A stretch of DNA of 8,014 nucleotides, taken from assembly GCA_903958915.1 (NCBI GenBank), contig CAJBVC010000192.1, positions 1-8,014 of the forward strand, in the 5' to 3' direction. Made by a program: the position numbers and the translations under genes. Below are positions 1-6,210 of this stretch, piece after piece (the first letter of the stretch is position 1; every line of letters begins with the position of its first letter). The notes under the pieces were generated by a model, which saw only the letters and a list, made by a program, of their open reading frames with translations, searched no databases and was not told the DNA's origin. Source of the DNA: an uncultured beta proteobacterium. Its GTDB lineage: Bacteria > Pseudomonadota > Gammaproteobacteria > Burkholderiales > Burkholderiaceae_C.

Positions 1-401
1 AGGTCGTTGGTTTTGAGACCCGCGCGAAATGCCGGCGAACCCTCGATGGGAGACACCACCTTGACCAGGCCGTCTTCCTGCGTGATTTCAATGCCGACGC
101 CGACGAACTTGCCGGAAGTGCCCTCTTTGAACTCCTTGAACGACTTTTTGTCAAAGTACTGGGAATGCGGATCCAGACTGGAGACCATGCCTGCGATGGC
201 TTCCGTGATGAGCTTCTTTTCGTCCACGGGCTCCACATAGTCGCTCTTGACCATGCCGAAAACGGCCGCGAGTTGCTGCAACTCTTCCAGCGGAAGCGGT
301 GCCATCGTGCTGCGCGCCACGGTTTGCAGGGACATCGTCGTCAATGCCCCGGTGATGACACCCAGTCCGACCCAGCCCGCAATTTTCAGTTTGTGACCCA
401 T
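1..401 (-). CDS. S41 family C-terminal processing protease, N-terminal part (cut by left window edge)
   Basis: The first 133 complete codons of a minus-strand gene are visible, starting at ATG 401-399 and running off the left edge. Residues 1-30 start with a short basic stretch (MGHKLK) followed by a glycine-rich hydrophobic segment ending near TVARS, which is a signal peptide or membrane anchor and points to periplasmic action. Residues about 37-95 match the helical N-terminal region of CtpA/Prc-type proteases, with VKSDYVEPVD at 51-60 and GMVSSLDPHS at 71-80. From about residue 97 (GKFVGVGIEI, then SPIEGSPAFRAGL) a PDZ domain begins. The catalytic Ser/Lys region lies outside the window, so activity cannot be judged. 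The family degrades or trims envelope proteins from their C-termini. A GGA just upstream of the ATG (around 408-412) is a plausible but weak ribosome site. The gene lies 105 bp downstream of gpmA on the same strand and may be co-transcribed with it. Family call firm; exact member not determinable. Confidence 0.9.
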   Translation of the reverse strand, partial: MGHKLKIAGWVGLGVITGALTTMSLQTVARSTMAPLPLEELQQLAAVFGMVKSDYVEPVDEKKLITEAIAGMVSSLDPHSQYFDKKSFKEFKEGTSGKFVGVGIEITQEDGLVKVVSPIEGSPAFRAGLKTND

Positions 402-506
402 AGTTTTCCAGTATCGCTTCAATATACACCTTGGAGGTGCTTTTCGGCTGTCGGTTCCGCTCCAGCGGCTCTTCCAGTCGAATAAGTGGTCGAATACCTC
501 CCTGAC

Positions 507-1250
507 TCAGGCTTTACCCTGTGCCGCAACGGCGGCAGCAGCCTTGGCGGCGGCCTCAGCATCGCCCAGGTAGTAGTGGCGCAAGGGCTTGAGGTCGGCG
601 TCCAGCTCATACACCAGCGGAATTCCATTGGGAATGTTCAGACCCACAATGTCATCGTCGGAAATGTTGTCAAGGTACTTCACCATGGCGCGAATCGAGT
701 TGCCGTGTGCAGCGACCACGATCCGTTTGCCAGACTGGATGGCCGGTGCCATGGACTCGTTCCAGAACGGCATCACGCGTGCGACCGTGTCCTTGAGGCA
801 CTCCGTCAGCGGTACCTGGTCAGGTTGCAGACTGGCATAGCGCAGGTCTGACCGCTCGCAACGCGCATCCGTGGGCTCCAGTGCAGGCGGCGGTGTGTCG
901 TAGCTGCGCCGCCACTGCAATACCTGGGCATCGCCATATTGCTTGGCCATATCGGCCTTGTTGAGCCCCTGCAAGGCACCGTAATGGCGTTCATTGAGGC
1001 GCCAGGAGTGCACCACCGGCAGCCAGGTACGGTCCATTTCGTCCAGGCATAGCCACAAGGTGCGGGTGGCGCGTTTGAGTACGCTGGTGTAAGCCAGATC
1101 GAACTCGTAGGCGGCTTCCTTCAGTAGCCGGCCTGCATTCTTTGCCTGTTCGATGCCCAAGGGCGTGAGGTCAACATCGGTCCAGCCGGTGAAGCGGTTT
1201 TCGAGATTCCAGGTGGACTCGCCGTGGCGAATGAGAACAATTTTGTACAT
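507..1250 (-). CDS. gpmA: 2,3-bisphosphoglycerate-dependent phosphoglycerate mutase
   Basis: A complete 247-residue protein, the usual length of bacterial dPGM. It interconverts 3-phosphoglycerate and 2-phosphoglycerate in cytosolic glycolysis and gluconeogenesis through a phosphohistidine intermediate. The histidine phosphatase signature is at the N-terminus (LIRHGEST), giving Arg8 and the phosphorylated His9. The second half of the active site is also present: Arg60 in the LKRATRT stretch, Glu87 in the [10 protein letters not shown] stretch, and His182 in AAHGNSIRA. The extra dPGM segment [15 protein letters not shown] near the C-terminus and the YYLGD tail separate it from generic phosphatase relatives. 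The last ~18 residues are alanine-rich and probably disordered. ATG at 1250-1248 starts the family's canonical [12 protein letters not shown]; no strong Shine-Dalgarno precedes it. It is divergent from the yibN-grxC-secB-gpsA cluster across about 100 bp. All key residues are present, so I expect an active enzyme. Confidence 0.97.
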   Translation of the reverse strand: MYKIVLIRHGESTWNLENRFTGWTDVDLTPLGIEQAKNAGRLLKEAAYEFDLAYTSVLKRATRTLWLCLDEMDRTWLPVVHSWRLNERHYGALQGLNKADMAKQYGDAQVLQWRRSYDTPPPALEPTDARCERSDLRYASLQPDQVPLTECLKDTVARVMPFWNESMAPAIQSGKRIVVAAHGNSIRAMVKYLDNISDDDIVGLNIPNGIPLVYELDADLKPLRHYYLGDAEAAAKAAAAVAAQGKA

Positions 1251-1307
1251 GGTTGTAGGGTGGGTCAGGGGGTGAAAACCGGGGCATCCAGCAGGGCAAC
1301 GGTGTCC

Positions 1308-1317
1308 ATTCTAAAAT
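1308..1317. promoter_or_regulatory. Candidate overlapping divergent -10 elements (weak)
   Basis: In the only substantial gap between the divergent genes, the plus strand reads TAAAAT at 1312-1317, a fair sigma70 -10 hexamer for the yibN-side cluster. The opposite strand reads TAGAAT over 1313-1308, a fair -10 for gpmA. I see no convincing -35 at the right spacing for either (the 17-bp position on the plus strand is CAGCAG). This is a location hint from base composition and position only. Confidence 0.25.
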
Positions 1318-1343
1318 GCCGGGTTGGCTGGCGGGTAACTTAC

Positions 1344-1348
1344 AAGGA
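1344..1348 (+). promoter_or_regulatory. Shine-Dalgarno site fixing a GTG start for the rhodanese gene
   Basis: AAGGA lies five bases before GTG at 1354-1356. This supports the GTG as the true start of the rhodanese protein. The N-terminus it gives (MKFIIDNWML) leads directly into the membrane anchor. Confidence 0.6.
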
Positions 1349-1353
1349 ACAAA

Positions 1354-1761
1354 GTGAAATTTATTATTGACAATTGGATGCTGATCTCCATCGCAGTGGC
1401 TTCCGGCGGCATGCTGCTGTGGCCTGTGGTACAGGGTGCCGGCGGGGGTGGATTGGTGCCGGCCGCGGCAGTACAACTCATCAACCGCGAAAAGGCGGTG
1501 GTGATCGACGTCTGTGAGCCCGGGGAGTTCGCTGCCGGACACGTAGTGGGTGCCAGAAACGTACCTTTGGGGGAACTGGAGACCAAACTGGGCGCTGCAG
1601 TCAAGAACAAGGCTCTGCCTCTGATCCTGGTGTGCCAGTCCGGCGCCCGTTCGGGGCGAGCGGTGGCGATCGCCAAGAAGCTGGGGTACGAACAGGCCCA
1701 ATCGCTCGCGGGTGGTTTGTCTGGATGGCGTGCAGCCAACTTGCCGGTAGAGAAAGCCTGA
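1354..1761 (+). CDS. yibN: Membrane-anchored rhodanese-like sulfurtransferase (YibN type)
   Basis: A 135-residue protein with one N-terminal membrane segment (about residues 5-27, IDNWMLISIAVASGG onward), a glycine-rich linker (29-34) and a single rhodanese domain. Domain landmarks are VVIDVCEPGEFAAGHV at 49-64, NVPLGEL at 69-75, the active-site loop CQSGARS at 94-100 with Cys94 as the persulfide-carrying nucleophile, and the closing GGLSGW at 120-125. The loop length fits sulfur rather than arsenate or phosphate chemistry. A persulfide-transfer or thiol role at the inner membrane is the family expectation; the physiological substrate is unknown. The start is GTG, backed by AAGGA five bases upstream. 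It is the first gene of a plus-strand run and ends four bases before grxC, so the two are very likely co-transcribed and probably translationally linked. The same order (yibN-grxC-secB-gpsA) is found in E. coli, which supports the symbol. Confidence 0.92.
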   Translation: MKFIIDNWMLISIAVASGGMLLWPVVQGAGGGGLVPAAAVQLINREKAVVIDVCEPGEFAAGHVVGARNVPLGELETKLGAAVKNKALPLILVCQSGARSGRAVAIAKKLGYEQAQSLAGGLSGWRAANLPVEKA

Positions 1762-1765
1762 GACC

Positions 1766-2026
1766 ATGCAAACCGTCAAGATGTACACAACGGCCGTGTG
1801 CCCCTATTGCATTCAGGCCAAACGCATTCTCCAGTCCAAGGGAGTTACGCAGATCGAAGAGATCCGCATTGATGCCCTGCCACAGGAGCGCACCAAGATG
1901 ATGGAAATCACGGGGCGGCGTACCGTGCCGCAGATTTTCATTGGGGACACCCACGTTGGAGGGTGCGATGACCTGATCGCGCTCGATGGTCGGGGCGGGC
2001 TGATGCCCCTGCTTGGCGCAGCCTGA
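1766..2026 (+). CDS. grxC: Glutaredoxin 3
   Basis: An 86-residue single-domain glutaredoxin of typical length. It uses glutathione to reduce disulfides and glutathionylated proteins in the cytoplasm. The dithiol active site CPYC is at residues 12-15 and follows the first beta strand (VKMYTTAV). The cis-proline motif TVPQIF is at 53-58, and the glutathione-binding GGCDDL segment is at 65-70. The CPYC site marks it as a dithiol Grx rather than a monothiol CGFS type. ATG at 1766 follows the yibN stop by four bases, with an AGAGAAAG stretch inside the end of yibN as a likely ribosome site. Proximity to the rhodanese suggests a shared thiol/sulfur role, though this could be simple operon history. 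Confidence 0.96.
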   Translation: MQTVKMYTTAVCPYCIQAKRILQSKGVTQIEEIRIDALPQERTKMMEITGRRTVPQIFIGDTHVGGCDDLIALDGRGGLMPLLGAA

Positions 2027-2109
2027 GATAATCCCGGCGCTGACAAGCGTTATCCGTCTGCCCATACCGTTTGTGGTGTGGGTGTTGTTTTACTTTGAAA
2101 GATATTTCC

Positions 2110-2565
2110 ATGGCTGATCAAGATCCCGTTTTCCAGATTCAACGCGTGTACCTCAAGGAGGCGTCTCTGGAGCAACCCAACTCCCCCGGCATTCTGTTGG
2201 AGCAGGAGCAGCCCGCCGTTGACATTCAGTTGGGCGTGCAAGCCAATCCGGTCGCTGATGGCGTTTTTGAGGTGTGTGTGACCGCCACGGTGCATACCAA
2301 GATCAAGGACAAGACAGTTTTCCTCGTTGAGGCCAAGCAGGCCGGCATTTTTGAAATCCGCAATCTGGCGCAGGAGCAGATGGGGCAGATCATGGGAATT
2401 GCCTGCCCGCAAATTGTCTATCCCTACCTGCGTGGCAATGTGGCGGACCTGATTCAGCGTGGTGGATTCCCGCCAGTGCACCTGGCCGAGATCAACTTCC
2501 AGGCCATGTACGAGCAGCAGCAGGTGGAAGCCGCCAGCGCAGCGCCAGGTACGTTGCCACAGTAG
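2110..2565 (+). CDS. secB: Protein-export chaperone SecB
   Basis: A 151-residue protein, close to the 155 of E. coli SecB. SecB is a cytosolic tetramer that holds presecretory proteins unfolded and hands them to SecA. The family signatures are [14 protein letters not shown] near residues 13-26, the central beta-sheet region ending in FEIRNL at 81-86, and the long conserved stretch from [12 protein letters not shown] (99-110) through [17 protein letters not shown] (114-130). The tail after 135 is Gln/Ala-rich and probably flexible. I chose ATG 2110 because [17 protein letters not shown] is the expected N-terminus and GAAAGA lies at 2097-2102. An in-frame TTG at 2071 would add 13 residues unlike any SecB. 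The 83-bp gap after grxC is wide enough for an internal promoter, but I see no convincing one. Presence of secB fits a proteobacterium. Confidence 0.96.
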   Translation: MADQDPVFQIQRVYLKEASLEQPNSPGILLEQEQPAVDIQLGVQANPVADGVFEVCVTATVHTKIKDKTVFLVEAKQAGIFEIRNLAQEQMGQIMGIACPQIVYPYLRGNVADLIQRGGFPPVHLAEINFQAMYEQQQVEAASAAPGTLPQ

Positions 2566-2615
2566 TTTATAAGTCGTTTCGGCCTGCAGCGCGCATCTGT
2601 ATTGCGTAAGCAGCT

Positions 2616-3656
2616 ATGAAAATAGTAGTGCTCGGGGGTGGTGCGTGGGGTACGGCACTGGCCCTGAGTGCCGCAAGTAACCCCACTGCACGCCACGCGG
2701 TGACCCTGTGGCTGCGCGATGTGGCGCAGGCGCAGGCGCTGGAAGTCGCGCGCGAGAATCGGCGTTATCTCCCCGGGGTGTCGTTCCCGACGGCTTTGCA
2801 GATCAGTGGACAGCCTCTCACCGACTTGATCGGTCTTGCACCCACCTTCGACCTGGTGATTATTGCGTCACCCATGGCCGGCTTGCGCGGTCTTTTGGCC
2901 GACGTTTGCAAGCTGACCGCGCCAGTGGCCTGGTTGTGTAAGGGCTTTGAGCAGGCGATTGGCACGGGTCCCGGGCTGCTCGGGCACGAAGTGCAGCACC
3001 AGGTAGCACCCAACCTGCACGCGGGCGTTTTGAGTGGTCCCAGTTTTGCGCAAGAGGTGGCGCTGGCACAGCCGACAGCGCTGGTTGCCTCCAGTGCCCA
3101 TGCGGACGTGCGTGATGCATTGGTCGCAGGATTTCACAGCCCGAGTCTGCGCGTTTACGCCAACGAGGATGTGGTGGGCGTTGAAGTCGGTGGAGCGGTA
3201 AAGAATGTGCTGGCCATCGCCACCGGTCTCTGTGATGGCCTGCAATTGGGGCTGAATGCGCGTGCCGCGCTGATTACGCGCGGGCTGGCGGAGATGACCC
3301 GCCTCGGACTTGCGCTGGGTGCACGCCCGGAGACCTTCATGGGCCTGAGCGGTCTGGGTGATCTGGTGCTGACCGCCACCGGCGACCTGTCACGCAACCG
3401 CCGGGTCGGACAGGCGCTCGCGAGCGGTCAAACGTTGGACGAGGCCGTGCACACCCTGGGTCATGTGGCCGAGGGCGTGTACTGCGCACGCACGGTGGTT
3501 CAGCGCGCGCGCAGTCTGGGCGTCGACATGCCCATCGCACAATGTGTTGTGGAGTTACTCGATGGTCACATGCGACCCGCCGAAGCAGTCGCCCGTCTTA
3601 TGGGTCGCGACCCCACGCGTGAGAATGTAACTATCCCTGCTGGACCCGCGCCGTAA
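2616..3656 (+). CDS. gpsA: NAD(P)-dependent glycerol-3-phosphate dehydrogenase
   Basis: A 346-residue enzyme of normal length. It reduces dihydroxyacetone phosphate to sn-glycerol 3-phosphate, the backbone precursor for phospholipids. The N-terminal Rossmann fold opens with [13 protein letters not shown] (nucleotide loop GGGAWG at 7-12). Further landmarks are the conserved KGFE at 109-112, GPSFAQEVA at 141-149, the catalytic lysine in [13 protein letters not shown] (Lys196), the NARAAL segment at 214-219, [14 protein letters not shown] at 243-256 and SRNRRVG at 259-265. ATG 2616 starts the canonical [12 protein letters not shown]; the ribosome site is poor, so coupling to secB 50 bp upstream is possible. 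It is the last gene of the plus-strand cluster. Its final eight codons overlap the end of the opposing cphA by 26 bp, and no terminator hairpin is visible there. Enzyme assignment is firm. Confidence 0.97.
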   Translation: MKIVVLGGGAWGTALALSAASNPTARHAVTLWLRDVAQAQALEVARENRRYLPGVSFPTALQISGQPLTDLIGLAPTFDLVIIASPMAGLRGLLADVCKLTAPVAWLCKGFEQAIGTGPGLLGHEVQHQVAPNLHAGVLSGPSFAQEVALAQPTALVASSAHADVRDALVAGFHSPSLRVYANEDVVGVEVGGAVKNVLAIATGLCDGLQLGLNARAALITRGLAEMTRLGLALGARPETFMGLSGLGDLVLTATGDLSRNRRVGQALASGQTLDEAVHTLGHVAEGVYCARTVVQRARSLGVDMPIAQCVVELLDGHMRPAEAVARLMGRDPTRENVTIPAGPAP

Positions 3657-6201
3657 TGTGGGCCATGGCCTCCTGCACCTGATCCACCAGAATCAGGCAC
3701 AGCTCGCCCGGTGCCAGCTTGTCCAACGCCATGTCAATGGCCAGAAACTCGCCCTGAATTTCGGTGGAGCTCTTGGTTCGCTTGGCGTGGGTCAGGCCCT
3801 GGCGCAAAAGCGCTATCACTTCGCCATCCCGACGACCCCGTTGGCACTGGTCTTCGAACAGGAAGACTTCGTCGAAGGCGTCGCCCAGGATCTCGGTTTG
3901 CTGGCGAATATCCTGGTCGCGCCGGTCGCCGGCGCCGCTGATCACCACACTGCGCCGGGTCGCCGGCATCGCCTGCACCGCCTGCACCAAGGCCACCATG
4001 GCGTCCGGGTTGTGGCCATAGTCCGCAATCACGGTGGCGCCCCTGAATTTGAACAGGTTAAATCGGCCCTGGGCGTTGTCGGAATCGTTGGAGAAACTAG
4101 CCAGTCCCTTGCGAATGACATTCCAATCCACGCCAAGTGCCCACGCGGCGGCCACCGCGGCCATGGCATTGTCCACCTGAAAGCCGATGGCGCCGTTCAT
4201 GGTGACAGGCACGTCAGCGAGCGCAATCGTGGCTTGAAAATTACCCTTGGAGGCCACAATCTGGCCATTCTCCACGTACACCACGGCCTGGCCTTGGGCG
4301 CGGTGCGTCGCCATGACCGGATGGTATTTGTCGGCGGCAAAAAATGTCACGGCCCCCACGGCCTTACTCGCCATCGACGCCACATTGCGGTCGGTGGCGT
4401 TGAGAACCGCGACGCCGGTTTTTGCTACGTTCTGCACAATGACGCGCTTGAGTACCGCCAGGTCCTTGACGGTGGTGATGTAGTTCAAACCAAGATGGTC
4501 ACCACTACCGATATTGGTGACTACGGCTACGTCGCAGCGGTCAAACGCCAACCCCTCACGCAACACGCCACCGCGCGCGGTTTCCAGCACCGCGGCATCC
4601 ACATCAGGGTGCAGCAGCACACTGCGGGCGCTCTTGGGGCCGCTGCAGTCGCCGGTATCAATGCATTGGCCGTCCACATACACGCCGTCGGTGTTGGTCA
4701 TGCCAACACGCATGCCATTGTGGGTCAGCAGGTGCGAGATCAATCGCACGGTGGTGGTCTTTCCATTGGTGCCGGTGACGGCGACAATCGGAATGCGCCC
4801 GTTCTCGCCGTTCTTGAACATACTGGAAATGATGGCTTCGCCGACCGCGCGTCCTTTGCCAAACGAGGGCGAAAGATGCATGCGCAGCCCCGGCGCTGCA
4901 TTGACTTCGACCACGCCGCCACCTTGTTCCTCGATCGGTCGCAGGATGCTGTCACACACCACGTCCACGCCGCAAATGTCCAGACCCACCATGTGGGCCG
5001 CGGCCACGGCCCGTGCGGCCACTTCCGGGTGCACATCATCGGTGACATCGGTAGCCGAACCGCCCGTGGACAAGTTGGCGTTGTTGCGCAGGTTGACGCG
5101 TTGGCCTTTCACCGGCACCGATTCGTCGGTCAGCCCTTGCGTGGCCAGGCAGGAGCGCGCAATTTCGTCAAAGCGAATTTTGGTGAGCGAGGTGGAGTGC
5201 CCGCTGCCGCGGCGCGGATCCAGATTGACCTGGTCTACCAACTGGGCGATGGTGAGGACGCCATCGCCAACCACTTTTGGCGGATCGCGACGGGCGGCTG
5301 CGACCATCTTGTCGCCCACCACCAGCAGGCGAAAGTCATTGCCTGGCATGTAGCGTTCCACCAAGATGGTGTTGCGAAACTCGCGCGCCACCTCGTAGGC
5401 CCTGACCAGCTGCTCGCGGGTCGTGATGTTGACGGTGACCCCTTTGCCCTGGTTGCCGTCATTGGGTTTCACCACCACGGGCAGGCCAATTTCACAGGCT
5501 GCTTTCCAGGCGTCTTCGGCATCGCTCACCTCGCGCCCGGTCGGCACCGGCACACCGGCCGCCGCCAGCAGCTTTTTGGTGAGGTCCTTGTCCTGCGCGA
5601 TGGCTTCGGCAATGGCGCTGGTGATGTCCATCTCTGCGGCCTGGATGCGGCGCTGTTTGCTGCCCCACCCGAAACGCACCATGCTGCCTTCGGTCATGCG
5701 GCTGTAGGGAATGTTGCGGGCGACAGCAGCATTGACGATGCAGCCGGTGCTCGGACCCAGTCGTACGTCTTCATCGAGCTCGCGCAGCTGCGACAGCGCC
5801 GCTGCCAAATCGAAGGGTTCGTTGTCCGTCGCCGCCTGGCACAAACTCTGCGCGAGCTCCAGCGCCAGCCGTCCCACCGCTTCTTCACTGTATTCGACGA
5901 CGACCTGAAATACCTGGGCCTCGACTGTCGGCGTGCAGCAGCTGAATGTGACCGGGCAACCCGCCTGGGCCTGTAATTCCAGTGCTGCCAGTTCCAGCAC
6001 ATGCGCCATGGGGATGGAGTCGTTGTGTCCCGTTGGCTGCAGTGGGCTGATCTCCGGAAAGCGGGCGCGCAGGCGTGCTTCAAAACCGTCCATCTGTCCG
6101 ACCGAACACTCTGCTTCACTGCATGAAACCACCGATTGAATGGCAGTATGGTGACTCCAGAGATTGGGGCCGCGCAAGGCCCGGATGCGTGTGACTTCCA
6201 T
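3631..6201 (-). CDS. cphA: Cyanophycin synthetase (full-length, both ligase sites intact)
   Basis: An 856-residue protein (numbered from ATG 6201) of normal length for the family. It builds cyanophycin in the cytoplasm by adding Asp to the backbone and Arg to each Asp side chain, using two ATP. The N domain (about 1-155) begins with [15 protein letters not shown] and ends near LGPST (148-152). The ATP-grasp domain follows, with [10 protein letters not shown] at 245-254, DPRRGSG near 328-334, the STGG loop at 378-381 and metal-binding EVNAAPG at 432-438. The Mur-ligase-like domain has an intact P-loop GTNGKTTT at 477-484, ETARGG at 540-545, the DH pair at 568-569, NATDRN around 601-606, DYGHNP at 727-732 and GAGDRRD at 756-762. 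An in-frame TTG at 6210 would add three residues; ATG 6201 gives the family N-terminus. No Shine-Dalgarno is visible, and it starts nine bases after the stop of the upstream paralogue, so translational coupling is likely. The N-domain motif HVLEL (67-71) departs from the HxxEH of cyanobacterial enzymes. Confidence 0.95.
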   Translation of the reverse strand: MEVTRIRALRGPNLWSHHTAIQSVVSCSEAECSVGQMDGFEARLRARFPEISPLQPTGHNDSIPMAHVLELAALELQAQAGCPVTFSCCTPTVEAQVFQVVVEYSEEAVGRLALELAQSLCQAATDNEPFDLAAALSQLRELDEDVRLGPSTGCIVNAAVARNIPYSRMTEGSMVRFGWGSKQRRIQAAEMDITSAIAEAIAQDKDLTKKLLAAAGVPVPTGREVSDAEDAWKAACEIGLPVVVKPNDGNQGKGVTVNITTREQLVRAYEVAREFRNTILVERYMPGNDFRLLVVGDKMVAAARRDPPKVVGDGVLTIAQLVDQVNLDPRRGSGHSTSLTKIRFDEIARSCLATQGLTDESVPVKGQRVNLRNNANLSTGGSATDVTDDVHPEVAARAVAAAHMVGLDICGVDVVCDSILRPIEEQGGGVVEVNAAPGLRMHLSPSFGKGRAVGEAIISSMFKNGENGRIPIVAVTGTNGKTTTVRLISHLLTHNGMRVGMTNTDGVYVDGQCIDTGDCSGPKSARSVLLHPDVDAAVLETARGGVLREGLAFDRCDVAVVTNIGSGDHLGLNYITTVKDLAVLKRVIVQNVAKTGVAVLNATDRNVASMASKAVGAVTFFAADKYHPVMATHRAQGQAVVYVENGQIVASKGNFQATIALADVPVTMNGAIGFQVDNAMAAVAAAWALGVDWNVIRKGLASFSNDSDNAQGRFNLFKFRGATVIADYGHNPDAMVALVQAVQAMPATRRSVVISGAGDRRDQDIRQQTEILGDAFDEVFLFEDQCQRGRRDGEVIALLRQGLTHAKRTKSSTEIQGEFLAIDMALDKLAPGELCLILVDQVQEAMAHITARVQQG
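5205..5221. repeat. 17-bp direct repeat, copy inside cphA
   Basis: TGCCGCGGCGCGGATCC here is identical to positions 7341-7357. It encodes the shared DPRRG(S/T)G motif of the ATP-grasp domains, so it reflects paralogy of the two genes, not a mobile or regulatory repeat. A second shared block of 19 bp lies at 5604-5622 and 7749-7767. Confidence 0.75.
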
Positions 6202-6210
6202 GCTGTGCAA

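Noticed and set aside
421..426. TATATT (minus strand) as a -10 for the S41 protease gene
   Set aside because: No -35 at proper spacing, and it would leave a leader of only about a dozen bases; too weak to annotate.
427..471. Small inverted repeats between gpmA and the protease gene (e.g. CACCT/AGGTG at 427-439 and CCGCT/AGCGG nearby) as a terminator
   Set aside because: The stems are only five pairs long, and no T-run follows on the strand in which gpmA is transcribed.
151..485. Overlapping short open frames on both strands across 1-630
   Set aside because: Out-of-frame shadows of the S41 protease and gpmA; no ribosome sites or recognisable protein features.
2027..2032. GATAAT just after grxC as a secB promoter -10
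   Set aside because: A good hexamer alone, but the only TTG-like -35 (around 2013) is far too close. An internal promoter is possible but unsupported.
2071..2109. A longer SecB starting at TTG 2071
   Set aside because: The 13 added residues ([13 protein letters not shown]) do not match SecB, whereas ATG 2110 gives the standard N-terminus with a ribosome-like site before it.
3658..5976. A 772-codon open frame on the plus strand opposite cphA
   Set aside because: It is codon-aligned with cphA, so its stops would need TTA, CTA or TCA codons in cphA, which are rare in this GC-rich genome. The product is His/Arg-rich and resembles no family, while the minus-strand product has complete CphA motifs.
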